This document shows, piece after piece, positions 8,181 through 16,490 of a stretch of 39,078 nt of DNA. The stretch is taken from positions 1 through 39,078 of the forward strand of contig CAKOWZ010000017.1 of NCBI GenBank assembly GCA_934129745.1, read 5' to 3'. The DNA is from an uncultured Clostridia bacterium (GTDB lineage: Bacteria; Bacillota; Clostridia; TANB77; CAG-508). A model generated the notes under the pieces. The model ran no database searches. It saw only the letters and a list, made by a program, of their open reading frames with translations, and was not told where the DNA came from. The translations under genes and the position numbers were made by a program. Numbering within the stretch: the first letter of the stretch is position 1; every line of letters begins with the position of its first letter.

Positions 8181-8222
8181 AATTTAATAAGTTTTAAAAA
8201 TAGATTTTTATAGAGATTGAAA

Positions 8223-8278
8223 AATTACTTTCATACTACATTTTTTATATTTGTATGTTTGAAAGTGATTTTTTTTGA
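8223..8278 (+). terminator. Rho-independent terminator
   Basis: A stem AATTACTTTC / GAAAGTGATT with a further ATAC/GTAT pairing across a small bulge is followed by a run of eight or more T residues. It resembles the terminator at 6226-6278 and separates the coiled-coil gene from the second variable-protein promoter. Confidence 0.65.
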
Positions 8279-8307
8279 GATAATAGGTAGCTAAAAAATA
8301 CAAAATA

Positions 8308-8316
8308 TGGTATACT
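8308..8316 (+). promoter_or_regulatory. Extended -10 promoter of second DGR target gene
   Basis: TGGTATACT is an extended -10 element aligned with the -10 of copy 1. There is no good -35 at 17 bp (TAGCTA), so this copy may be weaker than copy 1. Confidence 0.55.
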
Positions 8317-8321
8317 GTTTA

Positions 8322-8345
8322 AAGTGTATTCGAAAAAATGCACTT
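8322..8345 (+). promoter_or_regulatory. 5' leader hairpin, second copy
   Basis: AAGTGTATTC, loop GAAA, AAATGCACTT repeats the leader hairpin of copy 1 with one G-U pair and one mismatch next to the loop. The following leader to the start codon is identical to copy 1. Confidence 0.55.
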
Positions 8346-8392
8346 TATTCGTTCGGCAAAGAAATTAAATTTAATTTAAGGAGGAAACAATT

Positions 8393-9325
8393 ATGAGCAA
8401 AGCAACGGCTAAGAACGAAATTCAGGAGGTACTTCAGGAGTACCTGGGAAACAGAAAGGCAGCGAAGGTAGCTGAAACAGTGTACGCGGTAATCCAGAAA
8501 GAAACACAGTACACATACAACGGAAAGATTTTCTTTATCAATGAAGATTCTAATGGAGCACTTGTGCTTACTATGGAGTCTATGGTAAAGGAACAAGTGG
8601 AAACAATCTTGACCCAGTATCTTGAAAAAGATGAGGTTCAGGAGTGTCTCCAGCAACTGATGGTAGGAGGCATTTCAACTGAAACAGAGTTGACTGCAGA
8701 GTTTGAAACCATTACGGTTGAAGGTTCTGACAGTCAGATTTACTTTGACATGTTGAAATATACTCCGGCTAGTGAAACTGAAAGGGAATTCTTGAAGTTT
8801 CTTAAGGAAGCAGTTGATGCTGGAGTAAAAACCTTTAAGGTTCCGGTGTGTGATCCGTCGATTGATGAAAATGGTTCTCTTCAGTTTACTGCAGGTTGTA
8901 AGCCTGCAGTAGGTTATTCCTATAATGAGCTGAAAGAACTTGCAATCAACAATGGCGTACAGCTGGGTTCTAAAAATCAGTATATACTCTTCTTGGCAAC
9001 AATTATTCATCGTTTGGTTGAAGAAGGTTGGTCTAAGGCAGACGCTTTTTATGCAGTATGCACAAATTCAACCAAATTAGGACATTACCGTAATTCTGAA
9101 AAAGCCAGACACAATCTTGAGGTAACTGGTTCAAGAAAGATTGCTGGTAAATGTGATTTGGTTAATACCTACAAGATTTTGAGAAACGACGAAAAAGCTG
9201 GTGGTTTCTGGTTTGCTTGTGGTAACTACAATGACAGTGGTGACAACTATCCGCTCGCCTGCCTTTGCCTTAACGACAGCTATGATGGTCATTGCAACAA
9301 TGGTGTTGGTTGGTTTGTGCTTTAA
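8393..9325 (+). CDS. DGR target (variable) protein, copy 2
   Basis: The 310-residue paralogue of 4194-5132 keeps the same leader, start and N-terminal body, with scattered ordinary substitutions up to about residue 268. From GGFW onward the sequence changes sharply (GGFWFACGNYNDSGDNYP... against GGFWVASGRCFNVGNCYP...), then ends in the shared GWFVL. The variable C-terminus is a putative C-type-lectin fold. More AAC/AAT codons remain here than in copy 1, so this copy may be closer to the unknown template. G+C content is well above the surroundings. The avd remnant at 9490 and then pdaA follow. Confidence 0.85.
   Translation: MSKATAKNEIQEVLQEYLGNRKAAKVAETVYAVIQKETQYTYNGKIFFINEDSNGALVLTMESMVKEQVETILTQYLEKDEVQECLQQLMVGGISTETELTAEFETITVEGSDSQIYFDMLKYTPASETEREFLKFLKEAVDAGVKTFKVPVCDPSIDENGSLQFTAGCKPAVGYSYNELKELAINNGVQLGSKNQYILFLATIIHRLVEEGWSKADAFYAVCTNSTKLGHYRNSEKARHNLEVTGSRKIAGKCDLVNTYKILRNDEKAGGFWFACGNYNDSGDNYPLACLCLNDSYDGHCNNGVGWFVL
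9200..9322 (+). other. DGR variable region (VR), copy 2
   Basis: Homologous to 5004-5129 and one codon shorter. The differing codons are nearly all NNY, and pairs such as AAC/CGC, AAT/TTT, AAC/TGC and GAC/AAC are what two independent adenine-randomised copies of AAY codons would give. Confidence 0.82.
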
Positions 9326-9357
9326 GTAGCACTGTCTACTGATACTGCACCTGAACG

Positions 9358-9386
9358 ATAGAGCTCTCTAATTTAGGGGGCTCTAT
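9358..9386 (+). terminator. Conserved palindromic hairpin after VR 2
   Basis: Identical 29-nt palindrome to 5165-5193, at the same distance from the stop codon. It may be a terminator or the DGR target-recognition hairpin. Confidence 0.7.
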
Positions 9387-9489
9387 TTCGCTATATAGAG
9401 TAAAAAATCAAAAAGCATATTATTATTTATAAAATAATAATATATAATTAAAATATATAAAAATTATAGAAAAAGGAAAAAACAAAAAT

Positions 9490-9675
9490 GAATTAGTAAT
9501 TATACATAAAATAGAGAAATATATAGAATACATGTTAACAATATTAATAAAATTGCCAAGAACTGAAAAATTTAGCATTGGAACAGAAATAAAAACAAGC
9601 ATGTACGAAATGTTAAAATATATTCTTTTATCAAGTAAAGTTAAAAAAGAAAAATTAAAGATAGAAAATTATTAA
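9490..9675 (+). pseudogene. Truncated avd remnant 2
   Basis: Encodes ELVIIHKIEKYIEYM ... KLPRTEKFSIGTEI ... ILLSSKVKKEKLKIENY and then a stop, about 61 codons, roughly half of an Avd protein. The nearby ATG (9488) is out of frame as in remnant 1, but the internal TAA of remnant 1 is TCA here. It lies directly upstream of pdaA. Confidence 0.8.
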
Positions 9676-9746
9676 ATATCTTCAAATTTAACATATAATT
9701 TATACATAAATAATATAAATAGAAATAAAAGTAGGAGGTATTTGAT

Positions 9747-10565
9747 ATGAATTTTAACAAAAAAAGTCTTTTACATATATTTACACTGGTTTTTGTTTTC
9801 ATATTTATTTTTTCAATTGTTATAAATAATGATTTAAAAAATGAAATATTATTAACAAATGGTAAACAACAGTTAAGTAATAAAAAAATATGTTGGGGGA
9901 TAAAAAGGTCTGATAATCATGAACAACCAGATGTTGGTTCTGCAAATAAAAAAATATTAGATGATTATAATGGGATATGTCTTGGAAATAATCAATCCAA
10001 AAAAATTTATTTGACTTTTGATGCAGGATATGAGGCTGGATATATGGAAAAAATTCTTGAGGTGTTAAAACAAAATAATGTTAAGGCCTGTTTTTTTATT
10101 ACTGCACATTATTTAAATACACAACCTGAATTGGTTAAAAAAATGATTGATGATGGTCATATTGTTGGAAATCATACTGTTAATCATAAAAGTATGCCTG
10201 AAATTGATAATGATACAATAAAAAAAGAGGTTATGGATTTACATTCAGCTGTTTATGATAAGTTTAGATATGAAATGAAATATATAAGACCACCTAAAGG
10301 AGAATTTAGTGAAAGAAGTATAGATTACACAAATTCACTAGGGTATAAAACAGTTTTATGGAGTTTGGCATATGATGACTGGGATGAGCAAAAACAGGGA
10401 AGAGAATCATACGGAAAATCCAAGGTTTTAAATAATTTGCATAATGGTGCAATAATATTATTGCATTCAAATTCTAAGGATAATAGTAATATTTTGGATG
10501 ATGTTATTAAAGGTGCAAGAGATCTAGGATATGAATTTGAGTCATTAGATAATTTTGAAGAATGA
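9747..10565 (+). CDS. pdaA: Polysaccharide deacetylase PdaA (muramic delta-lactam pathway)
   Basis: The 272-residue protein has an N-terminal signal-anchor (residues 8-27) and the PdaA-specific CWGIKRSDNHEQP segment (49-61). Deacetylase motif 1 is TFDAGY (90-95), motif 2 is HTVNH (143-147, metal ligands) and motif 3 is RPPKG (181-185); the late DD.D and LLHSNS segments are also present. In Bacillus PdaA removes the acetyl group from N-acetylmuramic acid during cortex delta-lactam formation, needed for germination. It has a good AGGAGG site at 9733. It precedes yqfC/yqfD, so a sporulation role fits. A partial copy is at 6051-6150. Confidence 0.9.
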   Translation: MNFNKKSLLHIFTLVFVFIFIFSIVINNDLKNEILLTNGKQQLSNKKICWGIKRSDNHEQPDVGSANKKILDDYNGICLGNNQSKKIYLTFDAGYEAGYMEKILEVLKQNNVKACFFITAHYLNTQPELVKKMIDDGHIVGNHTVNHKSMPEIDNDTIKKEVMDLHSAVYDKFRYEMKYIRPPKGEFSERSIDYTNSLGYKTVLWSLAYDDWDEQKQGRESYGKSKVLNNLHNGAIILLHSNSKDNSNILDDVIKGARDLGYEFESLDNFEE

Positions 10566-10668
10566 TATTATAATAGATTTTTACTGAAATTGAATTATTG
10601 TTAATTTAATTGAATAAATTTTAAGAATGATAGAAGAATGACATGATAAATTTTGTGAGGTGAAAATT

Positions 10669-10962
10669 GTGAACAAAAAAAGTAAAAAAATAAAAAATAA
10701 ATTTAATAAAATGCTTGATGTTCCTGAGGAAATTGATATGAAGGTTCCAAGACTTACAATTTTAAAATTTCAAGAGGTTTTAATTGAAAATTATAAAGGA
10801 ATTTTAGAATATCAAGATTTTTTTGTGAGAATTCAGACATATATTGGAATTGTGAATATTAATGGTTTTAAACTTTGCTTAGAAGAAATGACTGTTGATG
10901 ATTTAATTGTTAAGGGGCAAATCGAAAGTATTGATTTTGAGAGTATTGAAGATGTTGGATAA
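10669..10962 (+). CDS. yqfC: Sporulation protein YqfC
   Basis: I start at GTG 10669 because GAGGTGA (10657-10663) is correctly spaced from it; the GTG at 10660 lies inside that site. The 97-residue product has the YqfC pattern: a basic N-terminus, LDVPEEIDMKVPRLTI, then ENYKGILEY and a C-terminal ...LIVKGQIESIDFE strand. YqfC and YqfD are paired sporulation proteins in Bacilli and Clostridia, made in the mother cell. YqfD follows 77 bp downstream. Confidence 0.88.
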   Translation: MNKKSKKIKNKFNKMLDVPEEIDMKVPRLTILKFQEVLIENYKGILEYQDFFVRIQTYIGIVNINGFKLCLEEMTVDDLIVKGQIESIDFESIEDVG

Positions 10963-11039
10963 ATTTTTACGTACATTAATTAATTTTAAAATATTTGTTA
11001 ATATTTCGTAATAATATTATTATAAAGAGGTGAGCAATT

Positions 11040-12225
11040 TTGCAATTTAAAATTTTAATTTATTACATATTAGGATATGTAAATATTGTTGTAGAAGGTT
11101 TTTTTCTAGAAAAATTTATAAATAAATGTATTAGTAAAAGAATTTTATTTTGGAATACAAAAAGAAGTAAATCAACTGTATTTTCTGCTAATATAGGGGT
11201 AAAAAATTATAGAGAAGTTGCAAAAATTGCAAAAGAATGTAAATGTAAAATTAAAATTAATAAAAAAAGAGGAGTACCATTTATATTAAATAGATATAGA
11301 AAAAGAAAAATATTTGTAATAGCTTTAATTGCAATAATTTTGGCAATTATGGCAATATCGAATTTTATATGGAATATAGAGATTAAACGGTATTGATGAA
11401 ACAAAACAAAAAGAAATAATGGAGTTTATAAAAAATGAAGGAGTAGAAATTGGAAAATATAAAGGAAAAATTGATGTTCAAACATTAATAAATAAAATAA
11501 GAATTGCAAGAGATGATGTTGCATGGGTGGGAATGGAAATTAAAGGTACTAATTTAATTATTGAAGTTGTAGAAGCAGATAAAAAACCTGAGATAATTAA
11601 TGAAAATGAATATTGTAATATTGTGGCAACTAAAGATGGAATAATAACTAAAGTTGAGGCTCAAAATGGAACTCCAATTGTAAAACAAGGTGATACAGTC
11701 AAAAAAGGAGATGTTTTAATTCAAGGATGGATTGAAGGAAAATATACAGATAATAGATATGTTCATTCTGAAGGTGAAGTTTGGGCAAAAGTTTGGTATT
11801 CAGAAAAAGAAAAAGTGTATTATAAACAGAATTATGAAAACCAAACAGGTAATAAAGAGAAGAAATATATATTAAATATAAATAATTTTAAAATAAATTT
11901 CTTCAAAACCCTTTCCAAATTTGAAAATTATGATACAATAAGTACGGTAAAGAAATTAAAAATAACTTCTAATTTTTATTTGCCTGTGGAAATTATTGTA
12001 AATGAGAATTTTGAAAAACAACAAAATCAAAAAATATATGATAAAAATGAGGCAAAAGAGGTTGGAATAAGTGATTTAAAAAGTAAACTAGAACAACAGA
12101 TTAAAGACAGAAATAATATATCTAACATTTATATAAATACCGTTGAAGCAGATGATTATATAGAAGTAGAAGTTATATATGAGGTTCTCGAAAGTATAGG
12201 AACTAAAGAAAAAATACAAATTTGA
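11040..12225 (+). CDS. yqfD: Sporulation protein YqfD, read through a +1 frameshift at CGG
   Basis: Start is TTG 11040 with GAGGTGA six bases upstream. The first frame gives 116 residues, including a membrane segment (about 93-112) that ends ...IWNIEIK, then meets CGG TAT TGA. Skipping the C of CGG at 11388 continues as GGT ATT GAT (GIDE...) for 278 more residues to 12225, giving about 394 residues, the same size as Bacillus YqfD (398). The downstream part keeps family features (DDVAWVGMEIKGT, NIVATKDGIITK, GDTVKKGDVLIQG). The restored glycine falls at the conserved W.I.I.G position. Either the gene is broken or CGGT is a recoding site; see the frameshift finding. Confidence 0.85.
11388..11391 (+). 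other. CGGT +1 recoding site in yqfD
   Basis: In-frame CGG after AAA; zero frame stops one codon later (TGA 11394). The +1 frame gives glycine (GGT) and family homology on both sides. Confidence 0.75.
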
Positions 12226-12240
12226 AAGGATTGATTTAAT

Positions 12241-13446
12241 ATGCAAGAGAAAAGCCTAAGAATCTATGATACAGAAAAAACTTTTATGAGTAAGGTTACA
12301 AATAAATTATCAAAATTATTAATACCAACAAGAGTTGGTATTAATGGAATTGTAATTTCTATGAAGAGAAATAGTTTAATTAAAGCTTATGAAAATTATA
12401 ATGCAAATTTAAGAAATGAAAATGAAGATAAAAGAGCAGCTGCTGCTAAAAAATATGAAGATGCATTTACTTTATATTTAGAGGCAATTGATAAAAACAT
12501 CATGGATTCAGTTTACAAAAAAGTAAAAAATGATACAGCAAGTGAGTTTGAAAAAAATGCTTTATCAAAATACTATTTAATAACAGGGCTTAAAGATTCA
12601 GAATATGCTGAATATAAATATAGAAAACAAAAATATTTATTAGAATTAGATTATGAAAATATTAAATTTAATGAGAAAAATAAATTACTAGAAAAATATA
12701 AAGGATTTTATTGCTCAAAAATGGAGACTTTATATAAAGGTATAATAAAACATTATTCTGTAAAATTAACAGAAAATTTAACACCTGCAGAAAAAGCTGA
12801 AATATATGAAAAAATTTTTGATACATTAGAAGAATATATTGCTAATATTTTCCCATTAAAAATTGTTAATAATGATTCAAAAGTATATAAAGAATTGGCA
12901 GAAGAATATGATAAATATGAAAAATATTCAGTAGGTAAACTTGATCAAGCTGAAATGATTGAGAAAAACATGATTTTATTAGGAATAAGTAGAAAATTGT
13001 TTACACATAGTTTACCACTTGTTGTTGCTGAACAATGTTATATTAAATTATTGAAAGATACAAGAGCTTTAATAGTAGACACAAGAGTTATTAAGAAAAG
13101 AGAAAAGGCATATAGTTTGTTGTTAGGATTAATTGATGAATATAATCTTAAAGTTCTTTCAACAAAAGTATATTGGGACAAGCCTGAAAATAGAAATGAA
13201 TATAAGGCTTTTTGGAATAAATATAAACAAATTTCTGAAATTAAAAATAAAGAAGAACAAGATAAACAAAAGGAAATTTTATTTATTACAAATGATTTAA
13301 AACAAGTTAGTAAAAATGAAAATAAATATTATAAAATTATAAAATTTTATAAAAATAAATTAGTTGAACTTGGTGTTATGAAACAAATGCCTAATAAATG
13401 TGTTACAAAAGAAGGAGAATTTATAAAAAAGAAAGTTGTGGCGTAA
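12241..13446 (+). CDS. Uncharacterised helical protein in yqfD-ybeY interval
   Basis: A 401-residue protein that I do not recognise. It starts MQEKSLRIYDTEKTF with AAAGGATTG upstream, is rich in Lys, Glu and Tyr and mostly helical, and has no signal peptide or membrane span apart from a short hydrophobic segment near residue 35 (IPTRVGINGIVIS). It begins 15 bp after yqfD and ends 3 bp before ybeY, so it is in the operon. In many Firmicutes this interval holds phoH and yqfF, neither of which it resembles. Confidence 0.82.
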   Translation: MQEKSLRIYDTEKTFMSKVTNKLSKLLIPTRVGINGIVISMKRNSLIKAYENYNANLRNENEDKRAAAAKKYEDAFTLYLEAIDKNIMDSVYKKVKNDTASEFEKNALSKYYLITGLKDSEYAEYKYRKQKYLLELDYENIKFNEKNKLLEKYKGFYCSKMETLYKGIIKHYSVKLTENLTPAEKAEIYEKIFDTLEEYIANIFPLKIVNNDSKVYKELAEEYDKYEKYSVGKLDQAEMIEKNMILLGISRKLFTHSLPLVVAEQCYIKLLKDTRALIVDTRVIKKREKAYSLLLGLIDEYNLKVLSTKVYWDKPENRNEYKAFWNKYKQISEIKNKEEQDKQKEILFITNDLKQVSKNENKYYKIIKFYKNKLVELGVMKQMPNKCVTKEGEFIKKKVVA

Positions 13447-13449
13447 TTT

Positions 13450-13935
13450 ATGGAAAATAATGGATTTGTAGAATTAGTATATAAAGATGTTGAAGAAAAT
13501 AAAGATTATGAAAAAATAATTAATTTGGTTGTTGATAAATGTTTTACAGTAGAAAAATTAAATAATTTAAATTTATATATAAGTATAACATTAACAACAC
13601 CATCAGAAATTAAAATTATAAATAATGAATTTAGGAAAATTGATAAAGAAACTGATGTTTTATCATTCCCTATGTTTGAAAAAGATGAGTTAGATGAAAT
13701 GGTTAAATCAGGGGTTAATGAAATCCCTGAAACCATTGGAGATGTTATTATTTCAGTTGATAGAGTTAAAGAACAAGCTGAAGAATATGGCCATAGTTTT
13801 GAAAGAGAACTTGCATATATGGTAGTTCATGGATTTTATCATTTGATGGGATATGATCATATGGTTGATGAAGATAAGGTGGTTATGAGAGCTAAGGAAG
13901 AAAATGTTTTAGGGTTATTAAATATTATTAGATAA
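13450..13935 (+). CDS. ybeY: Endoribonuclease YbeY
   Basis: The 161-residue protein carries the YbeY metal motif HGFYHLMGYDH (127-137) and the upstream signature FRKIDKETDVLSFP. YbeY is a single-strand RNA endonuclease used in 16S rRNA 3' maturation and ribosome quality control. The C-terminus is complete. It begins 3 bp after the unknown gene and precedes a DUF3048 gene by 44 bp. Confidence 0.95.
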   Translation: MENNGFVELVYKDVEENKDYEKIINLVVDKCFTVEKLNNLNLYISITLTTPSEIKIINNEFRKIDKETDVLSFPMFEKDELDEMVKSGVNEIPETIGDVIISVDRVKEQAEEYGHSFERELAYMVVHGFYHLMGYDHMVDEDKVVMRAKEENVLGLLNIIR

Positions 13936-13979
13936 ATTTTGGATGTAATAAATGTGATATAAATAATGGGGGAGTTTTT

Positions 13980-15095
13980 GTGTCAGAATTTGATATAGAT
14001 GAAATATTAAAAAAAGCTGAAAAAAAGAAAAAATTAAAAGCAGTAATTATAATTTTAGTTATTTTATTAATAATTGCATTTATTTTTTTAGGAATATATT
14101 TTTTAGTAGCACATAATAAAAATGATAAAGTCGTAGAACAACCTGCAGAACAAGAAGATGTATTGATTGTTAAAGCAAATCAACCTGAAGAAAATTCTGT
14201 TAAAATTTTTTCTGGTAATAAAAGACCTGTGGCTGTAATGATTGATAATAATGTTAATGCATGGCCACAATATTCTTTAAATAAAGCTTATATTGTATAT
14301 GAAGCTATTGTTGAAGCACAAGAAACTAGATTAATGGCTGTATTTAAAAGTAATGATGTAGATATGATTGGACCAGTTCGTAGTTCAAGACATTATTTTT
14401 TAGATTATGCTTTGGAAAATGATGCTATTTATGCTCATTTAGGTTGGAGCCCTCAGGCACAAAAAGATATTTCTTCATTAGGTGTTAATAATATAAATGG
14501 ACAAGTTTATGATACTGGAGCTGCACGTACAAATACATCAAAATATTGGAGAGAAAAATCAAAATCAGCACCACATAATGCTTTTACAAGTTTAAATGGT
14601 TTATATCAAATAGCACAAGAAAAAGGTTATAGAACAACTTCAGATAAGAAAAGTGTTTTAAATTATGTTACAGGTGAGGTTGATTTAGAAGATGGAGTTG
14701 ATGCAAATACTGTAACAATACCATATTCAAACTCAAATATTGTTAAATATGTGTATAATAGTGAACTTGAAAAATATGAAAGATATTCAAGGGGAGAAAA
14801 ACAAAAAGATGGAAGTACTGGTGAAGATGTTGTTACTAAAAATATTATAATTACTTTTGCTCAAAATTATACTTTAAATGACCCAGAAAAAAAGGGGAGA
14901 CAAGGGTTATATAATATTGGAACATGTGATGGATATTATATTACAAATGGTAAAGCAATTAAGATTAAATGTAAAAAAAGTTCTAGAAATGCACAAACTG
15001 TGTATACAGATTTAGATGGAAATGAAATTCAAGTTAATGATGGCAATACTTTTATTCAGATTTGTCCATTAAAAGCAAATGTGAAAATTAATTAA
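13980..15095 (+). CDS. Membrane-anchored DUF3048 (YerB-like) protein
   Basis: Start is GTG 13980 preceded by GGGGGAG. The 371-residue protein has a cytosolic charged N-terminus, one membrane helix (about 20-43) and an extracellular DUF3048 domain with RPVAVMIDNN, QYSLNKAYIVYE, MIGPVRSSR and the later NTFIQICPL. Bacillus YerB is a lipoprotein of this family; here a transmembrane anchor replaces the lipobox. The role is not established. Confidence 0.88.
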   Translation: MSEFDIDEILKKAEKKKKLKAVIIILVILLIIAFIFLGIYFLVAHNKNDKVVEQPAEQEDVLIVKANQPEENSVKIFSGNKRPVAVMIDNNVNAWPQYSLNKAYIVYEAIVEAQETRLMAVFKSNDVDMIGPVRSSRHYFLDYALENDAIYAHLGWSPQAQKDISSLGVNNINGQVYDTGAARTNTSKYWREKSKSAPHNAFTSLNGLYQIAQEKGYRTTSDKKSVLNYVTGEVDLEDGVDANTVTIPYSNSNIVKYVYNSELEKYERYSRGEKQKDGSTGEDVVTKNIIITFAQNYTLNDPEKKGRQGLYNIGTCDGYYITNGKAIKIKCKKSSRNAQTVYTDLDGNEIQVNDGNTFIQICPLKANVKIN

Positions 15096-15127
15096 TTTGA
15101 ATAGATTAATACTGAAATTGGAAAATA

Positions 15128-15238
15128 TATTAGATTATTTTTAAGTAATTAGATTATTTGTTCAGGTAATTATATTATTTTTTTTAGTAATTATATTACT
15201 TTTTCAAGTAAGTATAGTATTTTTTCAAGTAATTCAAG
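15128..15238 (+). repeat. Imperfect ~21-bp tandem repeats upstream of era
   Basis: Four to five degenerate units of the type (A/T)AGTAATTATATTATTTTTTC run up to the ribosome binding site of era. The units are T-rich and could form part of an UP-like or unstructured leader. No other gene fits here. Confidence 0.7.
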
Positions 15239-15250
15239 AAAGGAAATGAA

Positions 15251-16159
15251 ATGGAGCAAGAATTCAAGTCTGGATTTGTTTCTATGGTAGGTAGGACAAA
15301 TGTAGGAAAATCAAGCATTATAAATAATTTAGTTGGTGAAAAGGTTGCAGCAATTGCAAATAAGCCACAAACAACAAGAACAGCAATTAGAGCAATTGTT
15401 AATAGAGAAAATTCACAAATAATTTTTATAGATACACCAGGTATTCATAAACCAAAAACAAAGCTTGGAAACACAATGATAGAAACAGCTTTTGGTGCGA
15501 TTGGTGATGTTGATATTACATTATTTGTTATAGATGCTACTTCTGAGGAAATAGGAAAAGGTGATAGAATAATTTTAGATAAAATAAAAGAGGCTAAAAT
15601 AAAAACTATTTTAATAATTAATAAAATAGATTTAGTTACAAAAGAACATTTAGCAAAATTAATAGACATATATAAAGATGAATATGATTTTGAGGCCATA
15701 ATTCCGATTTCAGTTGTAAAAAATAAAAATATGGATGTAATTATTGATGAGATAGAAAGGAACCTAAAACCAGGGCCTGCATATTATGATATAGAAGAGT
15801 ATACAGACCAAACTCTTCGTCAATTAGCAGAAGAAACAATAAGGGAAAAGGCTTTAAGATTGTTAAATGATGAGGTTCCACATGGGATTTATGTTGAAAC
15901 TGAGAAAATGAAAACAAGAAAAACTCAAAATAAAGAAAGAATTTATGATATTGATGTTACAATTTATTGTTTAAGAGAATCTCATAAAGGAATTATAATT
16001 GGTAAAAATGGAGCAATGTTAAAGAAAATTGGAACTTATGCAAGACAAGATTTGGAAAAAATGTTAGATACAAAAGTTAATCTAAAGATTTGGGTAAAGG
16101 TTAAAGAAGATTGGTTAAATAATGATAATTTAGTTAAGAAATTTAAACCAAATGTATAG
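15251..16159 (+). CDS. era: GTPase Era
   Basis: The 302-residue protein has G1 GRTNVGKSS (14-22), the T-rich switch segment PQTTRT, G3 DTPG, G4 NKID and a C-terminal KH domain with GIIIGKNGAMLKKIG. Era binds the 3' end of 16S rRNA and helps 30S assembly. It has the family length and starts with AAAGGAAATG. yqzL and recO follow, as in Bacillus. Confidence 0.97.
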   Translation: MEQEFKSGFVSMVGRTNVGKSSIINNLVGEKVAAIANKPQTTRTAIRAIVNRENSQIIFIDTPGIHKPKTKLGNTMIETAFGAIGDVDITLFVIDATSEEIGKGDRIILDKIKEAKIKTILIINKIDLVTKEHLAKLIDIYKDEYDFEAIIPISVVKNKNMDVIIDEIERNLKPGPAYYDIEEYTDQTLRQLAEETIREKALRLLNDEVPHGIYVETEKMKTRKTQNKERIYDIDVTIYCLRESHKGIIIGKNGAMLKKIGTYARQDLEKMLDTKVNLKIWVKVKEDWLNNDNLVKKFKPNV

Positions 16160-16244
16160 AAAATAAAAAAAAGCAAAAGATAACAATAAAGTAAATTTGA
16201 ACTAAAGTCAAATTAAAAACTTTGTTGATAAGGAGTGGATTCAT

Positions 16245-16490
16245 ATGATAAAACAATTAGCGTGGAATACTTTTAAAAATACTGGAAACATAGATACTTT
16301 TATGGAATTAGTTGCAGTAAGAAATATAGAAAATAGTTTAGGAAAAAACTTAAATTGTTGTCTTGAAAATGTTGAAAACAGTAGTGAGAAAATAACTGAA
16401 ACTGTTGGAGATAGTATAATAGAAGCAAATGAAAATTTAAAGGTGAATGAATATGGGGATAATAAAAACCAAGGGATTGATAATATCTGA
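16245..16490 (+). CDS. yqzL: YqzL-like small protein
   Basis: The 81-residue product begins MIKQLAWNTFKNTGNIDTFM, matching the short YqzL family (W..F..TGNID), which lies between era and recO in Bacillus. The usual protein is about 47 residues; this one has an acidic, Asn/Glu-rich tail. It has AAGGAGTG before ATG and overlaps recO at its 3' end. The function is unknown. Confidence 0.82.
   Translation: MIKQLAWNTFKNTGNIDTFMELVAVRNIENSLGKNLNCCLENVENSSEKITETVGDSIIEANENLKVNEYGDNKNQGIDNI

Noticed and set aside
11040..12225. yqfD, dgkA, yigZ and the M23 gene as ordinary pseudogenes
   Set aside because: Each has one lesion only, at the same codon, with both halves otherwise intact and no further stops; the real pseudogenes here (ATPase, pdaA, avd and FlaR remnants) are truncated or carry stops and have no CGG at the breaks.
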